Below, piece by piece: positions 23,441 to 31,429 of a DNA stretch of 43,229 bases. Within the stretch, counting starts at the first letter, position 1. Every line of letters starts with the position of its first letter. The stretch is from Candidatus Poribacteria bacterium (lineage in GTDB: Bacteria; Poribacteria; WGA-4E; WGA-3G). Position numbers and translations under genes: made by a program. Under the pieces are notes generated by a model, which saw nothing but the letters and a program-made list of their open reading frames with translations, was not told the DNA's origin and did no database searches. Where the stretch lies: NCBI GenBank assembly GCA_009845545.1, contig VXZK01000240.1, positions 1 to 43,229 on the forward strand, read 5' to 3'.

Positions 23441-23974
23441 TCACTCAGAATCTATCATCTCACCTTCTTCAATTGTTTTGGTTTCACGTTCAATTTCATC
23501 CATTGTTTCTTGGAAAATTGAATATGCAAGAGCCATTTGTTGTCGTAGCTCGCGGAGACTCTCGCGAAGTTCATTGATCTTATCAAGTCTTCTTTGAACC
23601 TCTCGCTTCTGAAGGCGATGTGCAACAAGTTGCGGACGATTCAAATGCAACCGCTGAATATAAAACACACCTTCAGGTGTCTGTCCATGGAGTTGAGCAT
23701 CTTGTTGTTGAAAAATATGTTGTGTTACTTCATCCTCAAGTGGATGAAGTAAGCGAATATTAGGTACGTGGATTTCATGCCAGTATGCGCCTTTATGTTG
23801 GTTACATCGTGGACAGCAATAAACGAGATTTTCATCATTTTCGGTTCCACCATACGCCAGTGGGCAGTGATGATCTATTGTGAGTGTTGCCCTTGTATCT
23901 GTTTCGTGGACTCCACAATATCCGCATCTGGCGTTATAACGTTCGCGGACCTTTTCTCGCCTTTGTTCATCCAT
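23441..23974 (-). CDS. HNH endonuclease with coiled-coil tail
   Basis: A 177-aa HNH-family protein. Zinc cysteines C17 and C20 (RCGYC) and C54 and C57 (CPRC) frame the HNH core: DHHCPLAYGGTENDENLVYCC with catalytic His35 and the Asn of ENL, ending NQHKG. Residues 110-165 form an Arg/Glu/Leu-rich coiled coil. ATG 23974 starts just before the nuclease domain and 13 bases after the upstream stop; a longer start at 24040 would overlap that gene by 53 bases. HNH proteins of this type occur in defence, mobile elements and DNA repair; nothing nearby decides which. Confidence 0.75.
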   Translation of the reverse strand: MDEQRREKVRERYNARCGYCGVHETDTRATLTIDHHCPLAYGGTENDENLVYCCPRCNQHKGAYWHEIHVPNIRLLHPLEDEVTQHIFQQQDAQLHGQTPEGVFYIQRLHLNRPQLVAHRLQKREVQRRLDKINELRESLRELRQQMALAYSIFQETMDEIERETKTIEEGEMIDSE

Positions 23975-23987
23975 ACAGCATTCCACT

Positions 23988-24371
23988 TCAACGTCTGCCG
24001 GTGAGCTTCTCTCCAGTAAGTGCTTGATATTTATCTGCAAGGATGGCGCGTTTTGTGCGAAGCTGCATTAGGTATGCGCGGGCATCCTCCACAAGTTGTT
24101 TCTGGGTGGTGACAATAACTTGTAACTGCGCGATAGTTGTCTCAAATCCCGCCTCCTTGTCAAGCAAACTGTTAATGAACGCTTGATGTTTTTCTATTGC
24201 CGGTTTCAATGCTACAGCTTCCTCTACATCCAATTCTGCAAAGATAGCATCCAGTTCCGTGCGTTCTTTTTCCGTCAGGTTTCCTTCTGCCTCACGAATT
24301 TTTAGTGTGTCTAATCGACTTTGTCGGAAGAATACCGTAAACAAAAATGTCTGTAATCGGATTGAAGGCAC
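23988..24371 (-). CDS. Coiled-coil protein, probably frameshifted near the start
   Basis: A 127-aa helical protein of unknown family; residues 20-120 are heptad-rich (LTEKERTELDAIFAELD, then LRTKRAILADKYQALTG). The GTG at 24371 lacks a Shine-Dalgarno. A better beginning lies in another frame: ATG at 24411, with AAGG seven bases upstream, encodes MNEFLKLLLPWPARAFNPIT up to about 24330, where a one-base shift near 24326-24334 leads into FRQSRLDTLKIREAEG. So the gene is probably 23988-24411 with an indel. It lies 13 bases before the HNH gene and could be its partner; the pair may be part of an unnamed system. Confidence 0.55.
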   Translation of the reverse strand: MPSIRLQTFLFTVFFRQSRLDTLKIREAEGNLTEKERTELDAIFAELDVEEAVALKPAIEKHQAFINSLLDKEAGFETTIAQLQVIVTTQKQLVEDARAYLMQLRTKRAILADKYQALTGEKLTGRR

Positions 24372-24420
24372 GTGCTGGCCATGGGAGTAGTAATTTTAAA
24401 AATTCGTTCATATAATTGCC

Positions 24421-25479
24421 TTATTTGCTGTTTTCTGATGTTTCCTTTTGATCTACTGTTTGGTAGCGGATTGTTAAGGTTGGACGGAGGGTTTCGTCAG
24501 TTGCTTCTTTTGAGGTGAATATGATAGGGACGTTGCCATCTTGTAAAGCAAAGAGGTAGCCGTAGTTGTAGTCTGGGTTTGCTACCCAAAAACGGACGGC
24601 TTCGGTGAGGAGTTCGCTTTTAATCGTATAATGTTTGCCTGCGCCTTGGATTTCGCTTGTGCCGTCAATGCGGTGGGCGACATCCTCGGAACCGTTGTAA
24701 TCGCTTTCGGTATCGCCGTCTATGCCTGATAGCATCGCTTGCGCGGGACGCTTATTCCATGGGAGGTTACGATGCAATGCACTGTTGTAGGTGAGTTCGT
24801 TATCTTCCGCACGCGTTGACGTGCCTCTGCCTTCTTTCCACGGGAGCAGGACACGGCGGTAGAGGACGGTTTGCAGTGCATCTGTCTCACACTGCTCGAC
24901 ATGCAGGGTTATCGTTGCTTCTAAGATCTGTGTCGGTTCTCGGATTCCCATATCTTCAAATGCATCAAACAGATCAAAGGCGACGAAAAAGACACTTCCT
25001 GTCGGATTACATAAGAGCGTCGGTTCGGCACCAGCGTTGTCGTTTCGCGTTTTTCGATCTTTATTGACATGCAATGTGGTATCCTGTACCCCCCCGGAGA
25101 AGGTAACAGCGTCGCCTGTGCCGAAGGTTATCTCGTTTACGGGCGGGAGGGTTATCACTATCCCTGTTTGGATATTTGTCAGCGTGAGACGGTATGTTTT
25201 TTCTATCTCTAATGGTGATGTGAGGAGCAGGACGCGGTTCAATCGGTCATCCAGTAGTGCGTACTCGACTTGGGCATCCGGTGCAATTTGATAGTTCGCT
25301 AAGTCTTCTGCGGTTTCGGCTTCCAATTGCCCGTCAAATTGCAACTGGATTGCGGTTTCGGAAAGTAGGGTTGCCTTCAGGAGTTTAGGGAGCTCTGCTG
25401 CGTTGGTTCCTGAGGTGTAACAAAATAGGAGTGATAGAAATATGAGAACCTTGTGCGCTACATTAAAATAGTTTTTCAA
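24421..25479 (-). CDS. Secreted DNRLRE-like domain protein
   Basis: A 352-aa exported protein. A signal peptide (1-27) ends SGTNA. Residues 28-125 look like an Ig-like domain of SbsA type (LLSETAIQLQFDGQLEAET, with YRLTLTNIQTG). Residues 126-345 match the DNRLRE-type beta domain: ILEATITLHVEQC, the LYRRVLLPWKEGRGTS block, WNKRPA, and a final GYLFALQDG...RPTLTIRYQ strand. Such modules are found in surface-attached or carbohydrate-related proteins. The start is TTG, with GGAGA about eight bases upstream. No enzymatic domain is seen. Confidence 0.72.
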   Translation of the reverse strand: MKNYFNVAHKVLIFLSLLFCYTSGTNAAELPKLLKATLLSETAIQLQFDGQLEAETAEDLANYQIAPDAQVEYALLDDRLNRVLLLTSPLEIEKTYRLTLTNIQTGIVITLPPVNEITFGTGDAVTFSGGVQDTTLHVNKDRKTRNDNAGAEPTLLCNPTGSVFFVAFDLFDAFEDMGIREPTQILEATITLHVEQCETDALQTVLYRRVLLPWKEGRGTSTRAEDNELTYNSALHRNLPWNKRPAQAMLSGIDGDTESDYNGSEDVAHRIDGTSEIQGAGKHYTIKSELLTEAVRFWVANPDYNYGYLFALQDGNVPIIFTSKEATDETLRPTLTIRYQTVDQKETSENSK

Positions 25480-25500
25480 AATGCGTCTCCAAAATTATTG

Positions 25501-25592
25501 GTCGCGAGCTCAGCTCGCTCCTACAGAAGAACTTATCGCCACCAGAGTTCACTCCTACAGAAGAACTTATCGCGAGCACAGCTCGCTCCTAC
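25501..25592. repeat. Three tandem GAGCTCGCTCCTAC repeats (family B)
   Basis: Units at 25501-25524, 25535-25559 (degenerate) and 25568-25592, about 34 bases apart with similar spacers (AGAAGAACTTATCGC). They share the unit of the pair at 12562-12626. The array sits in the 127-base gap between two minus-strand genes. Only three units with a degenerate middle copy makes this a REP-like cluster and not a CRISPR. Confidence 0.6.
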
Positions 25593-25606
25593 AGAGGAAC
25601 CGCGGT

Positions 25607-26800
25607 CTACGGCACATCAGTTGTGATAAAAACAGCGTTGAGAACATCTCGCTCCTGCTGTCCAGAAGGTTTGTTGATGACGGTATCATTAACGACAAAA
25701 GTGCTGGAGGAGCCGCCGTCAAGATTGATCGCTTCGGTTGCGCCGAGTTCAATGAGAATACTGGCGAGTTCGTAGAGCGTTAGACCGGTGCTATACTTCG
25801 GTTGCCGTCCATCGGCGACGACGAGAAAAAGTTTGTCTGCATTGTAACCGAGCGCGGTTCGGGGTTCATGACTGAGATTTAGTATCGGTGTCCGTTTACC
25901 CGGGGTATGCCGTTTCTCTTCGTTGTGCATTTTCACCAGCGTCTCGTTTATCTTACTGTCCTTGAGGAGTCGGAGCCGTCCGCCGATAGCATGTTGGACG
26001 TGATTCCATTCGGGCGGTGAGAGCGTGAGTTTGAGCGTACCCTTTGCACCGGCACTGAACTGAGACACGCTTGGGTCTTTCAGGCGTGCATTCATCCAGA
26101 GGATTGCGCCGTCTCTGGGGATGACGCTGTTCCCATCGCGTGAAACCTGTTCCACACGATAAGGGTGCACATAATTGGCGGTCAATGGAAGTGAGAGTCC
26201 ACTAATTATCGCCTCTATCCCTCGGCGGCGGTTGGTGCGTGTAGATTCACCGAGTCGTGGCGTGTAAAGCGTCACCTGACACCCATCAAGTCTACGCTGA
26301 TTGATGCATCCGAGCGGGAGTGTATGTGTGCCTATCTGAATGCTGGCTTCCATTTGTACGGGGGAACTTAAGAATTCGCCGGTGCTGGTTACACCGAAGC
26401 ATGCGTCCGTATCTGTCGGCTGTGTAATCAATTCACCGTCTTGGATATGTAAGTTCTCTAATACGCCACCATAGCCGCGCATATCCCCGAGGACACCGAA
26501 ACCGCCGTTAGTTGCGACGAGAACCCGCCGATCTCCGCGTTGATTGCGACGGTTCGCCATAGAACGGACGGTCTCTTTCCCTAAAACTTGCGCCTTTGCA
26601 AGTGCGACTTCAAAGTGGAGTGTCGGTTCCGTGCGCGACATCTCTGCGACGTAAAGTACACACGTCTCGACATCCCACTTGTAGCGGTAGAGCTGCAGTC
26701 CAGGGGTGAGTTCAGGAAATAGCACCTCTTTTTCACCTCCAGCGTGCGCGATAGTGGCTGTTATCAAGAGGAGAGAAATAAGAGTAGAGAACTTATGCAT
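25607..26800 (-). CDS. Secreted phosphodiester glycosidase (NAGPA/DUF2233) family protein
   Basis: A 397-aa exported protein with the C-terminal phosphodiester glycosidase domain shared with N-acetylglucosamine-1-phosphodiester alpha-N-acetylglucosaminidase. Seen are a signal peptide (about 1-20, ending IAHA), VATNGGFGVLGD, PRTALGY, LFLVVADGRQPKYSTGLTL and the signature LGATEAINLDGGSSSTFVV. ATG 26800 is chosen because the signal peptide begins there and the codon overlaps the folB stop by eight bases. It would act on glycan phosphodiesters in the periplasm or outside; the natural substrate is unknown. The overlap implies co-transcription with folB without an obvious metabolic link. Confidence 0.85.
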   Translation of the reverse strand: MHKFSTLISLLLITATIAHAGGEKEVLFPELTPGLQLYRYKWDVETCVLYVAEMSRTEPTLHFEVALAKAQVLGKETVRSMANRRNQRGDRRVLVATNGGFGVLGDMRGYGGVLENLHIQDGELITQPTDTDACFGVTSTGEFLSSPVQMEASIQIGTHTLPLGCINQRRLDGCQVTLYTPRLGESTRTNRRRGIEAIISGLSLPLTANYVHPYRVEQVSRDGNSVIPRDGAILWMNARLKDPSVSQFSAGAKGTLKLTLSPPEWNHVQHAIGGRLRLLKDSKINETLVKMHNEEKRHTPGKRTPILNLSHEPRTALGYNADKLFLVVADGRQPKYSTGLTLYELASILIELGATEAINLDGGSSSTFVVNDTVINKPSGQQERDVLNAVFITTDVP

Positions 26801-27149
26801 TACGGAAAATTTCAACAGCGAAATAGTCAATCGGTTGCTCTATGGGAGGCTTTAACTTTTTGACGGTGAGATGTACCTCATCCACCGCGAATTGCTCTAA
26901 AATTACGGATGCGATCTTCTCAGCAAGTGCTTCGATGAGTTGGAACGACTGCTGCGTGCCGATTTCGACGATGCGTGCTATGACTTCAGCGTAATTGACT
27001 GTGTCAGCGAGTGCGTCGGTATGACCTGCGTTGGCAAGCGCGTGCCCTAAAGTTGCATCGACTTCATAATGGCCACCAACCAGTCGCTCCGCTTCAGGAA
27101 CGCCGTGGTGGCCATGGAATCGTATGCCTTTGAGGATGAGTTTGTCCAT
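26793..27149 (-). CDS. folB: Dihydroneopterin aldolase
   Basis: A 118-aa cytoplasmic enzyme of folate synthesis that cleaves 7,8-dihydroneopterin to 6-hydroxymethyl-dihydropterin and glycolaldehyde. Typical features are LKGIRFHGHHGVPEAER at the start, the DTVNYAEV block, SFQLIEALAEKIA, and a C-terminal VKKLKPP with the catalytic Lys region. The length is normal. No other folate genes are in the window. It overlaps the phosphodiester glycosidase gene by eight bases. Confidence 0.93.
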   Translation of the reverse strand: MDKLILKGIRFHGHHGVPEAERLVGGHYEVDATLGHALANAGHTDALADTVNYAEVIARIVEIGTQQSFQLIEALAEKIASVILEQFAVDEVHLTVKKLKPPIEQPIDYFAVEIFRNA

Positions 27150-27202
27150 TTGTTCGGGTCGTTAAAAAGGTCGGGGTTAGAAACCGCTTCTACAAGTTAG
27201 CC

Positions 27203-27817
27203 TTATTCTTCTTCAATCTCTCCGAAAGTATAGGCAGGCTCATTTAGGTCTTTGACCTGCTTTCCGTTGTTTCCGCCGGTATAGTCAATGGCGCGGATTT
27301 TCCAGTCCTTACTGTCCTTTTCAAGTGCGGAGATCAGGTTTCCGCGTTGATTCCCCCAGTTGTATGCGCCCCGTAAGACGGCTTCTTTGCCTCTGGCATC
27401 AATAGCGATGTAGGTGATGTCAACTGTCACGGCTCCTGCGCGGAGTCGGAAGATTCCCTCCCATGCATCGTTTACATCCTGCCATCCGTTATTCCGCTCA
27501 AAAGTGCCAGCCCAGAAGGTCCAGGCGGTAAAAACGTCGTCTGATTCCTTTTTGAGCCAAACGTCTCCGAGAGTATCCACATCTTTTTCGCCGTGGGCGG
27601 TGGCATATACGGCATAAAGGTCGCGAATTGCCTGTTCTTCAGCCTCAAAGTCAATGTTTCTTTCAACAACGCCTGTTGGCTCTGCGGGTTGCGAAGCTGT
27701 AGTCGTCGGTGTCTTCGTTTCTGCGGGTTCAGAATCATCAACGTCATCCCCGCCACAAGCCATCATACTGGCGACGAGCAGCATGATGATCAGATAATAA
27801 ATCGCTTTCGGTTTCAT
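27203..27817 (-). CDS. Lipoprotein with SnoaL/NTF2-like domain
   Basis: A 204-aa predicted lipoprotein. Residues 1-20 are a lipoprotein signal with the lipobox SMMAC (Cys21), followed by a Thr/Glu-rich spacer to about 55. Residues 60-185 resemble the SnoaL-like NTF2 fold: AIRDLYAVYATAHGEKD in the first helix, TFWAGTFERNNGW, and a closing WKIRAIDYTGGN strand. Members bind small ligands or act as periplasmic accessory proteins; no catalytic residues can be assigned. AGGAGG lies a few bases before the ATG. Confidence 0.75.
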   Translation of the reverse strand: MKPKAIYYLIIMLLVASMMACGGDDVDDSEPAETKTPTTTASQPAEPTGVVERNIDFEAEEQAIRDLYAVYATAHGEKDVDTLGDVWLKKESDDVFTAWTFWAGTFERNNGWQDVNDAWEGIFRLRAGAVTVDITYIAIDARGKEAVLRGAYNWGNQRGNLISALEKDSKDWKIRAIDYTGGNNGKQVKDLNEPAYTFGEIEEE

Positions 27818-27941
27818 TGTTTACCTCCTGCGTTCCGTCCAGAATAGGTGAATGCCATTCACACGTTTTTTTATTTTAGCAGAATTTAGGATAAGAATCA
27901 ACTTAATTTTAGTTTTTGGTTATCGGTTGTCGGTTTTCAGT

Positions 27942-27970
27942 TTTCAGAATAACAGATTTTGTGTTATACT
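27942..27970 (+). promoter_or_regulatory. Promoter of moaDE, -35 inside a repeat
   Basis: TTTCAG at 27942-27947, a 17-base spacer, and TATACT at 27965-27970. The -35 hexamer lies within a family D repeat array (27914-27947), so the repeat may supply part of the promoter. The start site would be near 27977, about 50 bases before the moaD ATG at 28026. Confidence 0.45.
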
Positions 27971-28025
27971 TTTAGGGCAGTTAGGATACCGTTAACCGTT
28001 AAAATTCTGTTGGAGAGGAATCTTT

Positions 28026-28280
28026 ATGAATGTTACAGTTAAATACTTTGCCGTATGCCACGAAATGTTAGATAGATCGGAAGAAGAGATGGAGCTTCCG
28101 GAAGGTGCTACCGTGCAAACGATTTTAAAACGACTTGAAGAAGAATGGCCCGAGATTGCTGAGTTCTATGAAGTGATGCAAATGTCTGTCAATTGGGAAT
28201 ACGCGACAGAAAACACCGAACTCGCGGAGGGAGATGAGGTTGCCCTGATTCCACCTGTAACGGGAGGTTTCGATGTTTAA
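28026..28280 (+). CDS. moaD: Molybdopterin synthase small subunit, with C-terminal extension
   Basis: An 84-aa ubiquitin-fold sulfur carrier. It matches MoaD through the whole length (VKYFAVCHEMLDRSEE, then EGATVQTILKRLEEEWPE and EVALIPPVTGG). In the known family the protein ends at the diglycine, whose carboxylate is thiolated. Here three more residues, Phe-Asp-Val, follow GG (80-81) before TAA. The extension is encoded where the reading frame overlaps the first bases of moaE. Either it is trimmed after translation or the protein is inactive as made. TGGAGAGG lies about six bases before the ATG. With MoaE it supplies the cofactor for the Mo hydroxylase at 17-21 kb. Confidence 0.85.
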   Translation: MNVTVKYFAVCHEMLDRSEEEMELPEGATVQTILKRLEEEWPEIAEFYEVMQMSVNWEYATENTELAEGDEVALIPPVTGGFDV

Positions 28281-28734
28281 AATAACCACCGAAGTCATCA
28301 CAGGTGCAGAAGTGCGCGAAGCAGTGGAGGGGCCGGATGCTGGCGCGGTGGTTCTTTTCTTCGGTACCGTTCGGAACAACACCGATGGCAGAGCGGTCCG
28401 ATGCCTTGAATATGAAGCGTATCCGCCGATGGCAGAGAAGAAGATGGCAGAAATTGCGCAAGAGATCTCGGAGAAATGGGGCATTGATCGCGTTGCGATG
28501 GTTCATCGCGTTGGGAAGTTAGAGATCGGTGAGGTGAGTGTGGCGGTAGCCGTCGCGTCTCCCCATCGCAAAGACGGATTTGAGGCGTGTAAATATGCGA
28601 TGGATCGCCTCAAGCAGATTGTACCTATCTGGAAGCGCGAGGTGTGGGCAGATGGCGAAGCGGAATGGGTGAAACCGGATGCTGTCTTTTTCGATACAGC
28701 TAAGCCACACAAAACCGCTCCACAAACTGACTAA
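28273..28734 (+). CDS. moaE: Molybdopterin synthase catalytic subunit
   Basis: A 153-aa large subunit of molybdopterin synthase, which transfers two sulfurs from MoaD to precursor Z to make the dithiolene of molybdopterin. Conserved features are VVLFFGTVRNNTDGR, LEYEAYPPMAEKKM, HRVGKLEIGEVSV, VAVASPHRKDGFEAC with the catalytic Lys region, and VPIWKREVWADGEAEW. It overlaps moaD by eight bases, with GGAGG just before its ATG. Its 3' end overlaps the convergent M20 peptidase gene by 35 bases, which is unusual and could cause antisense interference. Confidence 0.94.
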   Translation: MFKITTEVITGAEVREAVEGPDAGAVVLFFGTVRNNTDGRAVRCLEYEAYPPMAEKKMAEIAQEISEKWGIDRVAMVHRVGKLEIGEVSVAVAVASPHRKDGFEACKYAMDRLKQIVPIWKREVWADGEAEWVKPDAVFFDTAKPHKTAPQTD

Positions 28735-29824
28735 AGATTGAGACGGCTTGTGGGAACTGATCCAACGTCATCCACTCATCTACGGTATGCGCTTGTAAGA
28801 TGCTTCCCGGTCCGATAATGACGGTCTCCATGTGCTGTGCAAAGACGGTAGCATCGGTGCCATAGGCGACGGTTTGGGGTTCAGTTTCGCCAGTGATTTT
28901 AAGTGCTGCTTGAATAATCTCTGCATCGGGTGGTGTGCGTACCGGCGGGGCATTAATATAGAGATCAAATGTTAACGCATGTCTCTCAGCTGCGTCGCGT
29001 GCGCGGTCTATCCACACCTGTGCATCATCTCCAGGCATTGGACGATAATTAATATTACAGACGCTTAAAGGAGAGGTAATATTCGCAGCACACTCGTCAT
29101 CACTGATAGTAATATTCCAATCTGTAAAGGGCGGTGTGAATTCATCGTTGAAATACTGGGTATCGGTTGTCAACTCATGATAAATGTCCCGCATCTCTGC
29201 GAGAAAGGGAATTAGTTTTAGATTTGCGTTGTCGCCTTCGCCTGTACTGCTATGCGCTGCCCGCCCGTGTGCCGTGACAGCAAACCGGACAGTTCCTTTG
29301 TGCCCATACACGACATGAAGTTCCGTGGGTTCACCGACGATCCCATACTTTGGAAAGCCATGTTTTTTGAACATCTGCGACTTTTCGGCAACTGCGATTG
29401 CTCCGAGGTAGCCCACTTCTTCATCAGCCGTGATGACAACGTAAAGGGGTGCCGTCAACTTTGACGCTGTATAACGCGATGCCACCTCAATCATGCAGGC
29501 GACGCTGCCTTTCATATCACAACTGCCTCTACCGTACATCTTTCCATCAGCAATCCGTGCTTCAAACGGATCCATCGACCAACCGATAGCCGGAACAGTA
29601 TCTATGTGTCCGAGGAGTGCCAACCCACGTTCTCCGTTCACCGGTCCCTTACGTCCGATGAGGTTTACCTTTAGCACCCCTGCTGGATCTCTATATTCAA
29701 CCCGTTCCACCTCACACTCAATGGCTTCCAAGGTTTCCGTCAGAAAATCCATGACTTCAACGTTGCTGAGCGGACTTACTGTATTATACCCGATGAGGGT
29801 TTTGGTTAATTTTTGTGCATCCAT
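28700..29824 (-). CDS. M20 family metallopeptidase / acetylornithine deacetylase-like
   Basis: A 374-aa binuclear zinc hydrolase of the M20 family, closest in layout to acetylornithine deacetylase (ArgE). The metal and catalytic residues are visible: His73 and Asp75 in GHIDTVP, Asp103 in GRGSCDMKG, and Glu135-Glu136 in TADEEVGYLGA. A dimerisation domain (about 180-285) includes HGRAAHSS. The late TDATVFAQHMETVIIGPG and QAHTVDEWM complete the active site. No arginine biosynthesis gene is nearby, so the substrate (acetylornithine or succinyl-diaminopimelate) is unresolved. No Shine-Dalgarno is evident at the ATG. The gap 29825-29998 holds a family D repeat and a CCCCCTAAATCCC-type repeat but no gene. 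Confidence 0.87.
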   Translation of the reverse strand: MDAQKLTKTLIGYNTVSPLSNVEVMDFLTETLEAIECEVERVEYRDPAGVLKVNLIGRKGPVNGERGLALLGHIDTVPAIGWSMDPFEARIADGKMYGRGSCDMKGSVACMIEVASRYTASKLTAPLYVVITADEEVGYLGAIAVAEKSQMFKKHGFPKYGIVGEPTELHVVYGHKGTVRFAVTAHGRAAHSSTGEGDNANLKLIPFLAEMRDIYHELTTDTQYFNDEFTPPFTDWNITISDDECAANITSPLSVCNINYRPMPGDDAQVWIDRARDAAERHALTFDLYINAPPVRTPPDAEIIQAALKITGETEPQTVAYGTDATVFAQHMETVIIGPGSILQAHTVDEWMTLDQFPQAVSIFSQFVERFCVA

Positions 29825-29998
29825 AATCAGGCATTTTATAAAAAGCGTGGAAGTTTGTCAATAAATTTTTTAATAGTTGTCAGTTGTCAGTAAAAAGTTT
29901 GGCAAAGTAGTCAAATAGTAAAAGTATTAATCTCCGTTCTTTAACCCCCTAAATCCCTCTTATCAGGGGACTTTAAGACAGAATGCGTAAGTTCTTAT

Positions 29999-30736
29999 CT
30001 ATAGTTGGTATTCATAAGCAGTGACGGCAATTGCCACAATGGCGGCGGTTTCTGTTCGCAAAATGTTCATGCCGAGTGTGACGGGAACGCACCCGCTTTG
30101 GGTCGCGGCAGTGACTTCTCGATCAGAAAAGCCGCCTTCGGGTCCGACAAAGAGTGCGATAGATGTCGGTTGTGAAACCTCCCGCAAAACTGTCTTAATA
30201 TGCCCTGGACGCGACTCCTGTGTAAGATGTGGATTGAGAATTAGGCGAAGTGAGAATTTGTCGAGTTGGGTGAGAGATGCCTCAAATGTCTGCGGCTCAC
30301 AGAGTTTAGGTAACCACGTGCGTTTACACTGCTTTGTGGCAGAGGTAACAACACGGTGCCATCGTTCATATCGACTTTGACTCGGTTTCTGTAAAGCGTG
30401 CTCTGAGTCTATCGGTATAATCTGTGTGACACCGATTTCGGTTGCCTTCTGGAGAATCAACTCCATTTTATCATTCTTGGGAAGTCCTTGGAATAGCGTA
30501 AGTGCAGGCAGTACGCTTGCATGAAATTCATGGGTAAGAATCCGGGCTTCGCTTGGTCTCCGATTTGTACCTATATCAAGCACTTCTGCGGTATAGACAT
30601 TACCTTGTCCATCAATAATTCTGATAGTTGCCCCGGGTGTGAGTCGGAGGACATTGCGGAGATGGTGTTGCTCCGAGTCGGTAATTGTAGCAGTATCGGT
30701 GTGAATCTGAGGAGGTGGAACATAGAAAGTGTGCAT
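29999..30736 (-). CDS. rsmE: 16S rRNA (uracil(1498)-N3)-methyltransferase
   Basis: A 245-aa SPOUT-class rRNA methyltransferase modifying U1498 of 16S rRNA in the ribosomal decoding centre. An N-terminal PUA-like RNA-binding domain (1-70) begins MHTFYVPPP and contains HHLRNVLRL. The knotted methyltransferase domain has KNDKMELILQKATEIGV, ERWHRVVTSATKQCKR, FVGPEGGFSDRE and the C-terminal LRTETAAIVAIA, all diagnostic. It starts 15 bases downstream of the rpe stop on the same strand. Confidence 0.94.
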   Translation of the reverse strand: MHTFYVPPPQIHTDTATITDSEQHHLRNVLRLTPGATIRIIDGQGNVYTAEVLDIGTNRRPSEARILTHEFHASVLPALTLFQGLPKNDKMELILQKATEIGVTQIIPIDSEHALQKPSQSRYERWHRVVTSATKQCKRTWLPKLCEPQTFEASLTQLDKFSLRLILNPHLTQESRPGHIKTVLREVSQPTSIALFVGPEGGFSDREVTAATQSGCVPVTLGMNILRTETAAIVAIAVTAYEYQL

Positions 30737-30751
30737 CTCTGAAGTGCCATC

Positions 30752-31411
30752 TTAGGTTACACCTGTGCGAAGATTTTCAATGACCGCTTCTGGTTGCGGA
30801 CTGCGGAAGATAGCCGTGCCTGCGACGAGAACTGTCACGCCTTGACGGATTGCGAGCGGTGCGATTTCCGTGGTCACACCGCCATCAACCGAGATGTCAA
30901 GGGGTCTCTCTAATGTTGGCGTTATTTGTTGCAATTCCGCTATTTTCGCGAGCGTCCCGCGTTGAAAGGCTTGCCCCCCGAAACCGGGTTCAACGCTCAT
31001 GGGTAAGACCAAATCAATGTCTGAAAGATAGGGAATGACTGCGGAAGTCGGCGTTTTCGGTGAAAATGCCAAACCGGGTTTAAGCCCGTGCGCTTTGATT
31101 GCTGAAATGACTTCGTTAGGTTCATCAGTGCTTTCGATATGAAATGTGATGAAATTTGCGCCAGCTGTAGCAAGTGCCTTGATATAACGGAGTGGGTGCG
31201 TTACCATAATGTGGACATCAAACGGGATCTGGGTGATGTGACGCACAGCGGCAATAAATGGTGGACTGATACCAAAGTTTGGTACAAATTCACCGTCCAT
31301 TACATCAAAATGTAGCATATCCGCGCCAGCATCAACGATCTGTTTGACTTCTTCACCAAGGCGACTAAAGTCAGCAGCGAGCAATGAGGGGGCAATTTTA
31401 GGCGTATGAAT
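30752..31411 (-). CDS. rpe: Ribulose-phosphate 3-epimerase, unusual start codon
   Basis: A TIM-barrel enzyme interconverting ribulose 5-phosphate and xylulose 5-phosphate. Seen are the first strand (KIAPSLLAADFSRL), MLHFDVMDGEFVPN with metal ligands, DVHIMV, PMSVEPGFGGQAF and DISVDGGV. The conserved K-I-A-P-S precedes any ATG, GTG or TTG in frame; the only conventional codon is a TTG at 31384 inside P-S-L-L, which would remove the active-site Ser and has no ribosome site. GGAGG at 31421-31425 lies nine bases upstream of an in-frame ATT at 31411, so initiation at ATT (as in infC) is proposed, giving 219 residues. A sequence error is the alternative. Confidence 0.85.
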   Translation of the reverse strand: MHTPKIAPSLLAADFSRLGEEVKQIVDAGADMLHFDVMDGEFVPNFGISPPFIAAVRHITQIPFDVHIMVTHPLRYIKALATAGANFITFHIESTDEPNEVISAIKAHGLKPGLAFSPKTPTSAVIPYLSDIDLVLPMSVEPGFGGQAFQRGTLAKIAELQQITPTLERPLDISVDGGVTTEIAPLAIRQGVTVLVAGTAIFRSPQPEAVIENLRTGVT

Positions 31412-31429
31412 GTGTATGTTCCTCCGGTT

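Noticed and set aside
25501..25592. Three spaced repeats as a CRISPR array
   Set aside because: Only three units, the middle one degenerate, spacers nearly identical, and no cas genes; the same unit occurs elsewhere as a REP-like repeat.
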